DNA of 17,431 nucleotides from Acholeplasmatales bacterium (GCA_017388605.1 JAFPIE010000075.1:1-17431); one strand, 5' to 3'; positions 7,522 through 15,316 are shown, numbered from the stretch's first letter. A program made the numbers and translations. The notes: a model not told the origin generated them from the letters alone.

Positions 7522-7540
7522 AATGCCTCAAAGAGGCATT
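7522..7540 (-). terminator. Terminator of the decayed LRR gene
   Basis: AATGCCTC (7522-7529) pairs with GAGGCATT (7533-7540) around an AAA loop, followed on the minus strand by TTTTCTTTC. It sits at the stop codon of the LRR remnant and would shield the abiE promoter just downstream. Confidence 0.75.
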
Positions 7541-7811
7541 AAGCTTTACATATAATATATTTATCTATAAGCTCTTTAGATTCATTTTGAATCAAAGAAT
7601 AATCACTATCATAACCACTATAATATATCTTTAAATTATCTACATTAGATAAGATATCACTACCTATTTTTGTAACACTTTTAGGAATATATAAAGTAGC
7701 TAGCTTATTGCAATCGTAAAGGCATTTATTGCCAAGTTTAGTAACACTAGATGGTATATTTATGCTTTCTAATTTCTTACAGCCTAAAAAGGTATTTCCT
7801 TCTATTTTTGA
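7539..7811 (-). pseudogene. 3' remnant of a BspA-type leucine-rich-repeat gene
   Basis: The minus strand holds a 90-codon open stretch ending in TAA at 7539-7541. It reads as LRR_5/BspA repeats: GNTFLGCKKLESINIPSSV, then TKLGNKCLYDCNKLATLYIP, then KSVTKIGSDILSNVDNLKIY, then a typical C-terminal tail ending CKA. The frame is closed upstream by TGA at 7812-7814, and neither a start codon nor a ribosome site precedes the repeats. Intact relatives would have hundreds more residues and an N-terminal region. I read it as the surviving C-terminal end of a gene truncated by deletion, possibly when the adjacent TA block or tetR gene was acquired. It is related in kind to the LRR genes at 10564-15291, but sequence divergence shows it is not a recent copy. 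Confidence 0.8.
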
Positions 7812-7837
7812 TCATTTAAGATATTTCATTTATTTTT

Positions 7838-7888
7838 TAGTCATTTTATTTAAAATGTCTAGTCAAAACGCAAAAATGATAATATAAT
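7838..7888 (+). promoter_or_regulatory. Promoter of tetR-like gene 1 with palindromic candidate operator
   Basis: An imperfect 24-bp palindrome at 7838-7861 (TAGTCATTTTA, TT, TAAAATGTCTA) has one mismatched pair. It touches a -35-like TAGTCA (7860-7865), which is 17 nt from TATAAT (7883-7888). The placement is typical of an operator for an autoregulated TetR-family repressor. Confidence 0.55.
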
Positions 7889-7908
7889 AAAAAAAAGGGG
7901 TTGGTAAT

Positions 7909-8466
7909 TTGAGTGGAAAGCAAAAATTATATGAGACATTTTCTAACTTAATAGAAAAATATACCTATAATGAAATTACCATCAAGGATTTCATAAAGGA
8001 AGCTAGAGTAAATAGAAATACCTTCTATTATCACTTTATGGATATGGATTCCTTTTTAAAAGAATACCTAGATGATGCGGTATGCTTTGACATGAGAAGC
8101 TTAATCGTAGAGAATAAATTATCTCAAGCATATAATTTATTAGTCGATTATGTTAAAGAGCATAAAAAGGTATTTATCAATATCATGCAAAGTGATAAGG
8201 GTAGAGATGTTGTCGATTATTCCTTCCATACCTCTATTCGTATGGATATTCAAAAAATACTATATGATTATGAACCAATATTAAGAATTCATCTCCCAGA
8301 TGAATTCATGGTATTCTATGCTCATAGTATTGCAGATGAATATATGAGAGCCATAGAACGTCAAATCTATGACAACACCAACCCAGAAATGATGAAAAAG
8401 GTATTTGTCCTTTATGCAGATTCTATTTCATCTAAGCTCGTTCGAGTTTCTAAATTAAATCTATAA
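7909..8466 (+). CDS. TetR-family transcriptional regulator (paralog 1)
   Basis: The 185-aa product begins with a TetR-type DNA-binding domain: ITIKDFIKEARVNRNTFYYHF, with the usual N-[TR]-FYYHF recognition-helix signature, near residues 23-43. An all-helical ligand/dimer domain follows. The start is TTG at 7909, chosen because AAGGGG lies 8 nt upstream and because it gives MSGKQKLYETF, aligned with MSGKESLYKAF of the paralog at 9005. The two proteins align over their whole length with shared motifs such as HDYE/YDYE, LHLPEKF/IHLPDEF and LYADSI/LYADAI. The effector is unknown. The neighbouring small membrane protein is the nearest candidate target. The gene ends in a long bidirectional terminator hairpin. 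Confidence 0.85.
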   Translation: MSGKQKLYETFSNLIEKYTYNEITIKDFIKEARVNRNTFYYHFMDMDSFLKEYLDDAVCFDMRSLIVENKLSQAYNLLVDYVKEHKKVFINIMQSDKGRDVVDYSFHTSIRMDIQKILYDYEPILRIHLPDEFMVFYAHSIADEYMRAIERQIYDNTNPEMMKKVFVLYADSISSKLVRVSKLNL

Positions 8467-8527
8467 TAAAAACACCATCAGTCAAATGATATGATATCTC
8501 CAAAATAGACCAATGGTGTTTTTATTA
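8464..8527. terminator. Bidirectional terminator between tetR-like gene 1 and the small membrane protein gene
   Basis: TAATAAAAACACCAT (8464-8478) pairs perfectly over 15 bp with ATGGTGTTTTTATTA (8513-8527); the loop is 34 nt. The stem includes A/T runs on either side, so it can serve both convergent genes. Confidence 0.8.
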
Positions 8528-8534
8528 TATTCCT

Positions 8535-8828
8535 TTATGCTGTTTGTGCTAAAGCATATATTATCCAAGAATATCTAATAATAGCCCAAGCTAGCATTGT
8601 TATACCAAAGACTAATGCTGTAATGGCTCTTCCCTTACCTATAGAACCAATAATTCCAGGTATTGCCATGGTAATTGCAATCACTGCGCGTATTCCTGTA
8701 ATTATGGCAAAGGCAAGCCCTAATAATGGGATTAACGAGAATAAGCCAAAGACTAATGAAATAATTCCAAAAACTAATCCAATAATGCTAAATGGCTTAC
8801 CCCAGTTTCTTCTTCTAGTTTCTTCCAT
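8535..8828 (-). CDS. Small multi-pass membrane protein (DUF4190-like)
   Basis: The 97-aa product has a short basic N-terminus (MEETRRRNWGKPF) and then almost continuous hydrophobic helices: about residues 12-31, 32-60 and 68-92, rich in Gly, Ile and Ala. This is like small DUF4190-type membrane domains; no catalytic motif is seen. An ATG at 8861 would add 11 residues, but ATG 8828 has AAGGAGA 5-11 nt upstream and is preferred. It lies convergent to one tetR-like gene and divergent from its paralog, so either regulator could control it. It could be a stress or envelope protein; function is unknown. Confidence 0.75.
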   Translation of the reverse strand: MEETRRRNWGKPFSIIGLVFGIISLVFGLFSLIPLLGLAFAIITGIRAVIAITMAIPGIIGSIGKGRAITALVFGITMLAWAIIRYSWIIYALAQTA

Positions 8829-8856
8829 AATATTCTCCTTTCTTTTCGTTCTTTTT

Positions 8857-8955
8857 GTCATTAAATGTCATACAATTGATTCATATTATTATACAACTGC
8901 ATCTATGTTTGTTTATTTTTTTATCTATATATTTGACAAAAACATTTTTTGTGTC
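8857..8955. promoter_or_regulatory. Divergent regulatory region with inverted repeats
   Basis: The region between the membrane protein gene (-) and tetR-like gene 2 (+) holds two inverted repeats. GTCATTAAATGTC (8857-8869) has half-sites like those of the 7838-7861 palindrome. GACAAAAA / TTTGTGTC (8935-8942, 8948-8955) is an 8-bp repeat with one mismatch. For the minus gene a TATAAT sits at 8888-8893, without a clear -35. These could be operator sites for the flanking TetR paralogs. Confidence 0.4.
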
Positions 8956-8978
8956 TACATAATTCATACAAATTATGG

Positions 8979-9004
8979 TATAATACCTTTCGGGTGATAT
9001 TAGT
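8979..9004 (+). promoter_or_regulatory. Extended -10 and short leader of tetR-like gene 2
   Basis: TGGTATAAT (extended -10, hexamer 8979-8984) is followed by ACCTTTCGGGTGATATTAGT and ATG at 9005. The expected leader is about 13 nt and includes the GGGTGAT ribosome site. No good -35 is seen, as often with extended -10 promoters. Confidence 0.55.
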
Positions 9005-9568
9005 ATGAGCGGAAAAGAATCTTTATATAAGGCCTTTAATGCTTTAATGAAGGAAAAGCCTTTTCCTTTAATCTCAATTAGTGAGATTGTAAAAGAGGCA
9101 AACATCAATAGAAACACATTTTATTATCATTTTAAGGATATCTTTGAATTTGTTAAATCATTTTTAGAGGATGAAATTACAAATGCATTAAAAGAAAAGG
9201 TGAAAAGAAACCAATTTAATGAGGCATTCCTCATTTGGGTAGACTATTGTGAAAATCATTTAGAATTAATGAGAAATCTATTAGATCATAGTGAAACTAT
9301 GCAGATTCTAATAACAATTCTACATGATGACATTAGACTCGATGTAGTTAAGGTATTACATGATTATGAATCCTTCTTACATCTAAATCTACCAGAAAAA
9401 TTTATCATCTTCTTCTCTCATAATATTGTTGAAGAATACATGGCAGTACCAAAGGAAATGGTATATGATGATGTAGACGGCAATTTATTAAAGAAGGTCT
9501 TCTATTTATATGCAGATGCAATTCCAGATAAAATGATACAGGTTTCAAAAATTGATTTTTCAAATTAA
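9005..9568 (+). CDS. TetR-family transcriptional regulator (paralog 2)
   Basis: The 187-aa product is a full-length paralog of the regulator at 7909. The HTH is ISISEIVKEANINRNTFYYHF near residues 23-43; the helical C-terminal domain carries LPEKFIIFFSHNIVEEYM and LYADAI, matching the first paralog. Divergence is too great for a recent duplication. The promoter-proximal palindrome at 8935-8955 may be its own operator. It is divergent from the small membrane protein gene, the usual layout for a TetR regulator and its target. The gene ends in a bidirectional hairpin shared with the zinc-ribbon gene. Confidence 0.87.
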   Translation: MSGKESLYKAFNALMKEKPFPLISISEIVKEANINRNTFYYHFKDIFEFVKSFLEDEITNALKEKVKRNQFNEAFLIWVDYCENHLELMRNLLDHSETMQILITILHDDIRLDVVKVLHDYESFLHLNLPEKFIIFFSHNIVEEYMAVPKEMVYDDVDGNLLKKVFYLYADAIPDKMIQVSKIDFSN

Positions 9569-9597
9569 AAAGGGTAATTTTACCCTTTTTTATTTTT
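9567..9597. terminator. Bidirectional terminator between tetR-like gene 2 and the zinc-ribbon gene
   Basis: AAAAAGGGTAA (9567-9577) pairs with TTACCCTTTTT (9580-9590), with T-runs on both strands. It overlaps the stop codons of both convergent genes. Confidence 0.8.
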
Positions 9598-10312
9598 TCT
9601 CTTTTTCTTTGATTTTTAATTCCTTCTCTTTTAATCTATATTCTTCTTTTCTTATTTTTTCTTGTCTAGCAAGCTCTATTTCTTTATTCGTTCTTTTTCT
9701 TTTAAATCCAAAGATAAGTAATACTACACCAATGGCAATCAAGGAAAAATATAAAATATTTAACCAAAGAGATTCCTTATCGACACTAGATGGTTCCTTA
9801 TCTACACCAGAGCTGAATTTGCCTAAGGACATCAGTAAGATTAATCCTGCGACTGCAAAAACAACACCTAAGGCAATCATTCCAATTCTGATTTTAATAA
9901 CCATACTTACCCTACTTTTTACAATATGGTATTCTGTTTCAATTTCAAGTAAGTCCTTTGGATCTGTAAGTAGGCTTATACCCTTTTGGTAGCATTGTCC
10001 TATTTTTGTATACCAAGCACTTGCAATACTATCCTTTTTCATATTTGTAGCATAATATTGCGCATCGAAATTCGAAATCGCTAAAAACATAAATTCCTTA
10101 ATGCTTTCCCTTTCATTTGGAATAGGGAAGGTTTTAATTAAGGAAATTTTCTTTTCCTCATCCGTTTCTTGATTGATAGCTTGGAAGAATTCCTTAACGG
10201 AATTTCCAACCCCTCTACCTCTGATTTCTTGTCCACAGGCTGGACAGGTAATGGCATCATATTGTAATTGCGCACTACAATATGGGCATTTCTTCATTTC
10301 GGAGACACTCAA
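9590..10312 (-). CDS. Zinc-ribbon membrane protein, downstream part of a split gene
   Basis: Read from TTG 10312 this gives 240 aa. It has one zinc ribbon (Cys9, Cys12, Cys23, Cys26: CPYC and CPAC), a helical region containing EEKKISLIKTFPIPN and EFMFLAISNF, two membrane helices (about 141-163 and 183-204), and a very basic C-terminal coiled helix in the cytoplasm. The family I recall joins two zinc ribbons with this same SVKEF/KISLI-FPIPN region in one chain. Here a first ribbon is encoded just upstream in the same frame (10331-10426), separated by a single TAA. Neither TTG 10312 nor ATG 10297 has a convincing ribosome site. The gene may be a nonsense mutant, be translated by reinitiation, or rest on a sequencing error. 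The molecular role of the family is not known to me. Confidence 0.7.
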   Translation of the reverse strand: MSVSEMKKCPYCSAQLQYDAITCPACGQEIRGRGVGNSVKEFFQAINQETDEEKKISLIKTFPIPNERESIKEFMFLAISNFDAQYYATNMKKDSIASAWYTKIGQCYQKGISLLTDPKDLLEIETEYHIVKSRVSMVIKIRIGMIALGVVFAVAGLILLMSLGKFSSGVDKEPSSVDKESLWLNILYFSLIAIGVVLLIFGFKRKRTNKEIELARQEKIRKEEYRLKEKELKIKEKEKK

Positions 10313-10330
10313 GAATTCACTTTCTTCTTT

Positions 10331-10426
10331 TTAGTTACTTTCATCATTTTTAGATACCTTAGTCCCACAGGCATCACAAAACTTTGCATCATCATTTAGC
10401 TTTTTACCACAATTTGAACAAAACAT
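10331..10426 (-). CDS. 31-residue zinc-ribbon ORF, upstream part of the split gene
   Basis: ATG 10426 with an excellent ribosome site (AAGGAGG, 5 nt away) opens a 31-codon ORF: FCSNCG (Cys3, Cys6) and FCDACG (Cys17, Cys20), then a polar tail ending DESN and TAA at 10331-10333. The four cysteines make a complete zinc ribbon of the kind found at N-termini of larger proteins. It is in the same frame as the gene ending at 9590, and the six codons between TAA and TTG 10312 (KEESEF) read as linker. The promoter and ribosome site of the whole unit lie here, so this is the true 5' end. It is either a separate small protein or the first ribbon of a broken 278-codon gene. Confidence 0.75.
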   Translation of the reverse strand: MFCSNCGKKLNDDAKFCDACGTKVSKNDESN

Positions 10427-10452
10427 AATTCCTCCTTATCTCCCATAACAAT

Positions 10453-10481
10453 AGTATATTTCAATTTTTTGACTATTTCAA
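10453..10481 (-). promoter_or_regulatory. Promoter of the zinc-ribbon unit
   Basis: On the minus strand, TTGAAA (10476-10481) and TATACT (10453-10458) are 17 nt apart, about 27 nt before the ATG at 10426. No comparable promoter exists before TTG 10312, so both parts depend on this one. Confidence 0.7.
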
Positions 10482-10533
10482 ATGATTAGAAAAATTGAGA
10501 CATAACCTTAAAAAAGTGTCTTGATAATGCAAG

Positions 10534-10560
10534 AAAAAAGCACTGATTACCAGTGCTAAA
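10534..10560 (-). terminator. Terminator of the LRR operon
   Basis: AGCACTG (10539-10545) pairs with CAGTGCT (10551-10557), with a 5-nt loop, followed on the minus strand by six T. It lies just past the stop at 10564 and ends the long minus-strand operon. Confidence 0.88.
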
Positions 10561-10563
10561 ATC

Positions 10564-12744
10564 TTATTTTTCCCATTCGATCTTTGTCTTAGGGCTAGAA
10601 TACCATTCCTTTTGAAAGCCAAAGGGCTTCTTAAAGAATAATGGCTTTTTTCTTTTCATATGAATTAATTTAGGACCTGTAAAGGCATGGAAGCCAATTC
10701 TTTTTACTCCCTTTGGAATCCAAATCTCATAAAGGGAGGGACAATCTGAGAATGCCAAGGAAGCAATCGTCTTTAAATCCTTAGGAAGGATGACTTCATT
10801 TAGCTCTTTACATCCAGCAAATGCTCTAAAGCAGATTAATGTTGCATCCCTTAATTTTACCTTTTTAAGCTTCGATAAATCCATAAAATATTCTACTGGT
10901 ACAGATCCACCTAATAATTCAACCTCAGCTAAGCTTTTTGGAATGTAATATATAGTTTTTTGTTTTTTATCATTCTTTGGAATAGCCAAGGAGTTTTCAA
11001 ATTCATGTGTACCAAAATAGTTTACAAAGTATTTCATACCATCCGAATAAGAGGCTGGTATTGTAATTCTCCTTAAAGAGCTACAGCCACTAAAAATTCC
11101 TTTTTCAATATATGTATAGGAGCTTGCAATTTTTGCTTCTAGAAGGCTTGTACAATTTAAAAATGCATAGCTTGAAATCGTGCTAAGTCCATACCTTGCC
11201 TCTGGAAGTTCAATTCTAGTTAATGCTATACAATCCTGGAATGCATAGGATTCAATCGCCTCAAGGCTTCCTTCTATTTTAACATCCTCTAAATTACTAC
11301 AGCCAAGAAAAATACTATGAGGTAATTTTTTTATATTCTTAGGAACAATAAAGGATTTTAAGCTAGAACAATTCATAAAGCAGCCTTCTCCAAACGCATT
11401 AACAGAATAAGACATATCTATTTCATTTAAGCTTGTACAATCCCTGAATGCATATTCTCCTATTGGAAAATTAAGGCCAGTGATAGAAACCCTTTTTAAA
11501 TTTGTACAGCCCAAGCATGCATAAGCTTGTATGAAGGATACACCATCGAATGTAAGCTCCTCTAAGGAGGTGCAATTCATAAATGCACCTTTTCCTATAC
11601 TATGTCCAACGCCAAATACAATCCTTTTTAAAGAGGTAGCATTTTTAAATGTATAATCTGGCATTAAAGAATAAAAGGAAACCTGAACCTTCTCTAAAGC
11701 ATTAGGAATATAATACTTTTCTTCTTTATTACTTTCTAAGCTCGATTGATCGGCAGCATAGGATTTCTCATAAGGATGCTTACCGAAGAATGCACCTATC
11801 TTTTTCGAATTTAGGGGTGTTGCCAGTGCCCTTAAGCTACTGCAGCCAGAAAATATTGCATCCCCAAGATTTGTAATATTTCTTGGAAGCTTTATTTGCT
11901 TAAGCTTATTACAATACATAAAAGCCTCATCCCCTAGTGTATGAATATTCCTTGGAATGCTGATGGCTCTTAATCTTTTACAATAGCCAAAGGCTCTTGC
12001 ACCTATTTTTTTTAATTTTTTATTTAGCTTAAAGCAATAGCAGTTAAAACAACCATAAAATGCCTCATCCCCAATGGATTCCACATTCTCGGATAATACA
12101 ATCTTTTTTAGGGATGTAATATTTTTAAATGCACCACCTGAAATACTTTTTACATAATCCGGAACCTTAACATAGATAGGCTCTCCCTTTACGCCAACTA
12201 ACGAATTCCCTATGATGATTAAATTTTCTTCCCTTTCCTCTACCATAGGTAAATCTACATTTGCAATCGTACTTAGAACATCAGAGGATAATTTCTTCAT
12301 AGACTCCATAAAGCATGCTTTAAATACCTTTGCTAAAAGCTTTAATTGCTTATCATCTAAATTTGAAATAAATTCTTCGAAATAAGGAACATCTACATCC
12401 TCTATATGATCCTCTATATTCTTCATAAGGCGATTGATTTCTTTCCCATCTTCTCTTACTATCGCAATAAATATTTTCCTATAGGCACCCTCTAATCTTT
12501 TAATTAGATTAAATTCAGCTAAATAGGAATATTCCTCCTCATAATCAATAGCCTTATTTAGATCTATTTCGTCCTGGCAATCCGAAAAATCCATATGAGA
12601 ATAATCCTGATTAAAAGCTAAAAAACGATAGAAATATAAATATGCAATAGAATCGTCCAAAGATAAGGCTGTATTGATTTCTCTTATCGCTTCATCATAG
12701 GATTCACTTTTAAATAATTCATATATTTTTTTTACTGTAATCAT
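10564..12744 (-). CDS. BspA-type LRR protein with unrecognised N-terminal helical module, cytoplasmic
   Basis: The product is 726 aa, last gene of the operon, with AAAGGAG 5 nt before the ATG. Residues 1-110 are helical and soluble and carry YLYFYRFLAFNQDYSHMDF at 35-53 and EIDLNKA at 59-65, shared with the two genes upstream. A linker (to about 190) leads into LRR_5/BspA repeats from about 195 to 690, with units such as IGDEAFYGC, CKRLRAISIPRNI and CSSLRRITIP. Two islands break the array with the same pattern, FG-H-(Y/F)E, a charged loop, then YYIP (about 319-346 and again near the end). The tail KKPFGFQKEW is a usual BspA ending. Unlike classical BspA adhesins there is no signal peptide, anchor or membrane helix, so a cytoplasmic site is predicted. 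LRR arrays bind proteins; the partner is unknown. Confidence 0.85.
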   Translation of the reverse strand: MITVKKIYELFKSESYDEAIREINTALSLDDSIAYLYFYRFLAFNQDYSHMDFSDCQDEIDLNKAIDYEEEYSYLAEFNLIKRLEGAYRKIFIAIVREDGKEINRLMKNIEDHIEDVDVPYFEEFISNLDDKQLKLLAKVFKACFMESMKKLSSDVLSTIANVDLPMVEEREENLIIIGNSLVGVKGEPIYVKVPDYVKSISGGAFKNITSLKKIVLSENVESIGDEAFYGCFNCYCFKLNKKLKKIGARAFGYCKRLRAISIPRNIHTLGDEAFMYCNKLKQIKLPRNITNLGDAIFSGCSSLRALATPLNSKKIGAFFGKHPYEKSYAADQSSLESNKEEKYYIPNALEKVQVSFYSLMPDYTFKNATSLKRIVFGVGHSIGKGAFMNCTSLEELTFDGVSFIQAYACLGCTNLKRVSITGLNFPIGEYAFRDCTSLNEIDMSYSVNAFGEGCFMNCSSLKSFIVPKNIKKLPHSIFLGCSNLEDVKIEGSLEAIESYAFQDCIALTRIELPEARYGLSTISSYAFLNCTSLLEAKIASSYTYIEKGIFSGCSSLRRITIPASYSDGMKYFVNYFGTHEFENSLAIPKNDKKQKTIYYIPKSLAEVELLGGSVPVEYFMDLSKLKKVKLRDATLICFRAFAGCKELNEVILPKDLKTIASLAFSDCPSLYEIWIPKGVKRIGFHAFTGPKLIHMKRKKPLFFKKPFGFQKEWYSSPKTKIEWEK

Positions 12745-12768
12745 AAGGACTCCTTTATGAATTTAAAA

Positions 12769-15291
12769 TCATTTACGTATTACCTTAGTATTCTTAGGGA
12801 ATGCAGAATTATCAATATGATATAAGGATTTTGGTAAATATACCTTATCTAGATTGATACAATCATAAAATGCATAAGAACCAATTTGATTGATACCCTC
12901 TTCTAAGGTAACATCAACTAATCTTTGACAATGAGAAAAGCTAGAATTTAATATCATGTATATATTCGATGGAATCGTAATAGAGGATAATCTCTTACAT
13001 TCACTAAAGGCATATGCACCTATATATAATACTTCCTTTGGTATTTTTACACCAACGATTGTAGTATTGGCATAAAATGCATAATGATAAATAGAATATT
13101 TATGACCAAATATAGTTTTTGGTAAGGAAGGCTCCTTATTGCTTCCTAAATAATTGATTAAGCAATATTCATGATCCTTTGCCTTTAAAATGAATTGATA
13201 ATCCCCGAATGTAATTAAATGAGATTTGCCCTTCTCATTTAAATGAATCGTCTTTTGGAATAATCCTGTAGATACCTCAAATTCGTTGCCACTTAAATTA
13301 ACCCAGCTTAAATTATAGATTTCTACAAGCTTCTTACAGCCGTATAATGCCCCATGCCCTATTCTTAAGACACTTTTAGGGAAGGTAATACAGGCTAAAT
13401 TGGTACAATTATTAAATGCAAACGCACCAATTTCTTTGACATTAGCGCCAATTTGAATGGTGGAAATTGAGGTACAAGAATTAAATGCATCCTTACCTAT
13501 AGCTAAGATATCCTCACCCATAAATACAGATTTTAATCTACTGCAACCACTAAATGCACCCTCCCCAATCGCAAGTACACCATTTGGTATTTTTACATTT
13601 TTAATTCTTGTATTATTCTTAAATGCATTTTTAAAAATAGAATATTTAAATTCCTTTATAACAGGCAATACAATATCCTCTTCTAATCCATAATAATTGA
13701 ATAAATAATACTCTTTATTTACACAAACGAATTGGAAATTAGAGGCCTCAAGAATATGAGGCTTTGTGTCCATAGATGTATGAATGGCTTTCTTAAAAAA
13801 GCCATCCATGCTTACGCTAGATGAAACATCTATTTTCGATGGATTATAAATCTCAATTAAACGATCACACCCAGCTAATGCGTTCCTGCTTATACTTTTT
13901 AAAGTTGAAGGTAATACAATGGTACTAAGCCTACTACAGCCCATGAATGCACAAGAATCAATGACCTCTAGGCCATAATTGATCATTACCTTAGCTAAAT
14001 TCTTACAATTTAGGAAGGCATTTTTCTTAATGGTATTTATATTTCCTGGAATAACAATAACCTTTAGGTTTTCCTCATCTTCAAATGCATTTTGATATAT
14101 ATCATAGGAATGATCCTTAATAGAATCAGGTAGTGTAAGCATAGAATCATTTCCAATATAATTGATTAAATAATACTGATTCTTTGCAGATATAAACTGG
14201 CAATCCTTGAATGTAACAATATGGCTTGCGCCTCTATTTGTATTATGAATCATAGGAATGAAATAATTATTTGAAAAATCCTTTTGATTTATAAATACAT
14301 TGCTTGGATTATAAATTTCAACAAGCTTCATACAGCCATATAAGGCCTCATTTCCTATTTTTCTTAAGCTATTTGGGAAATGAATGGAGGTAAGCTTTTT
14401 ACAGCCAGAAAACGCATGCTCTCCAATTTCTTCTAAGCCTTCACTAAAGGTAATAGAAACTAAATTTTTGCAATCACGGAAAGCCTCTTTTTCGATTCTT
14501 TTTACACTAGATGGAATATATACCGATTTAATATTTTCTCCCATAAAAAGGCCTTTTGGAATCACCTTTGTTTTATCTGGTATTACAACATTTAAATCGG
14601 ATATACAATATTTGATTAAGACACCTTCCTTAATCTCAATTTCATTATTACCTATGACATAATGACCTTCAGTGATTCTCCTTTCACCAAAAGGATGATC
14701 TAAATGATAAATATCATCATTGATATCATTTGTAATCAAATAAAAGCTAGAATTCTCTAAGGTAGAGCTTAATTTTATATAACAATTCTTTAATTTTTCT
14801 AATCCTGCCAAATTCTTATTTGATGCATTTATAGAATTATAAATCTTCTTTATTGCAATTAGGGTTAGTCTAATTTGTAATTCATCATTTAAAGCTAAAA
14901 TATAATTTTCTAAATCACTATAAAAGGATTCATCTAATATAGATATTTTCTCATTTATAGCAGATATAAATCTATCCTTTTCCATTCGATTTGCATAAAT
15001 AAAAATAGCTCTTAATTTTTTATCTAATTCTCTGAAAAAGAAATATTCATTACTATAAGAATATTCATCTAAAGCCTTATTCTTTTCAAGCTCTCTGGCT
15101 TTAGCTAAATCCATTTCATCTACAAGATCATTAAAATCCATATGGAAATAATCATGATTTAGGGCTAAAAAACGATAAAAATAATACATAGCATTATCAT
15201 CTTCAGCATCTAAAGACTTATTGAGTTCTGTATAAAGGCCATCATAGTCTTCTAATTTTAAATATTTATGAATATCTGATAAAGATATCAT
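12769..15291 (-). CDS. BspA-type LRR protein with the same N-terminal module, three super-repeats, cytoplasmic
   Basis: The product is 840 aa with GGGAGG before ATG 15291, 24 nt from the next gene. Residues 1-110 repeat the N-terminal module: YYFYRFLALNHDYFHMDF at 36-53, EMDLAKA at 59-65, and FRELDKKLRAIFIYANR. After a helical linker, LRR_5 repeats run from about 235 to the end. Three super-modules share one order: a repeat, then (V/I)EIYN (about 324, 479, 656), a variable loop with IH and SHI or PHI, YYL-NY-G, LP, then a Y-I-NAF cap. The C-terminal half thus arose by internal duplication. There is no signal peptide or membrane helix. The super-module is familiar from secreted gut BspA-like proteins; what is odd is its attachment to this helical N-terminus in a cytosolic-looking chain. 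Confidence 0.85.
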   Translation of the reverse strand: MISLSDIHKYLKLEDYDGLYTELNKSLDAEDDNAMYYFYRFLALNHDYFHMDFNDLVDEMDLAKARELEKNKALDEYSYSNEYFFFRELDKKLRAIFIYANRMEKDRFISAINEKISILDESFYSDLENYILALNDELQIRLTLIAIKKIYNSINASNKNLAGLEKLKNCYIKLSSTLENSSFYLITNDINDDIYHLDHPFGERRITEGHYVIGNNEIEIKEGVLIKYCISDLNVVIPDKTKVIPKGLFMGENIKSVYIPSSVKRIEKEAFRDCKNLVSITFSEGLEEIGEHAFSGCKKLTSIHFPNSLRKIGNEALYGCMKLVEIYNPSNVFINQKDFSNNYFIPMIHNTNRGASHIVTFKDCQFISAKNQYYLINYIGNDSMLTLPDSIKDHSYDIYQNAFEDEENLKVIVIPGNINTIKKNAFLNCKNLAKVMINYGLEVIDSCAFMGCSRLSTIVLPSTLKSISRNALAGCDRLIEIYNPSKIDVSSSVSMDGFFKKAIHTSMDTKPHILEASNFQFVCVNKEYYLFNYYGLEEDIVLPVIKEFKYSIFKNAFKNNTRIKNVKIPNGVLAIGEGAFSGCSRLKSVFMGEDILAIGKDAFNSCTSISTIQIGANVKEIGAFAFNNCTNLACITFPKSVLRIGHGALYGCKKLVEIYNLSWVNLSGNEFEVSTGLFQKTIHLNEKGKSHLITFGDYQFILKAKDHEYCLINYLGSNKEPSLPKTIFGHKYSIYHYAFYANTTIVGVKIPKEVLYIGAYAFSECKRLSSITIPSNIYMILNSSFSHCQRLVDVTLEEGINQIGSYAFYDCINLDKVYLPKSLYHIDNSAFPKNTKVIRK

Positions 15292-15316
15292 GATTACCTC
15301 CCAAAAATAAAAAACA

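Noticed and set aside
7812..7814. TGA before the LRR remnant considered as a Trp codon (Mollicutes code)
   Set aside because: TGA serves as a normal stop in the ATGA overlap at 5429-5432 and at 5912-5914, Trp is coded by TGG throughout, and there is still no start or ribosome site upstream.
8881..9117. 78-codon minus-strand ORF
   Set aside because: It overlaps the start and HTH of tetR-like gene 2, which has clear family homology, and it lies over the divergent promoter region.
9552..9992. 146-codon plus-strand ORF
   Set aside because: It is the shadow of the two membrane helices and basic tail of the zinc-ribbon protein on the minus strand, and it crosses the terminator.
13457..14662. Plus-strand ORFs of 78 and 92 codons inside the 840-aa LRR gene
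   Set aside because: They are antisense shadows produced by the periodic LRR coding sequence and lack ribosome sites.
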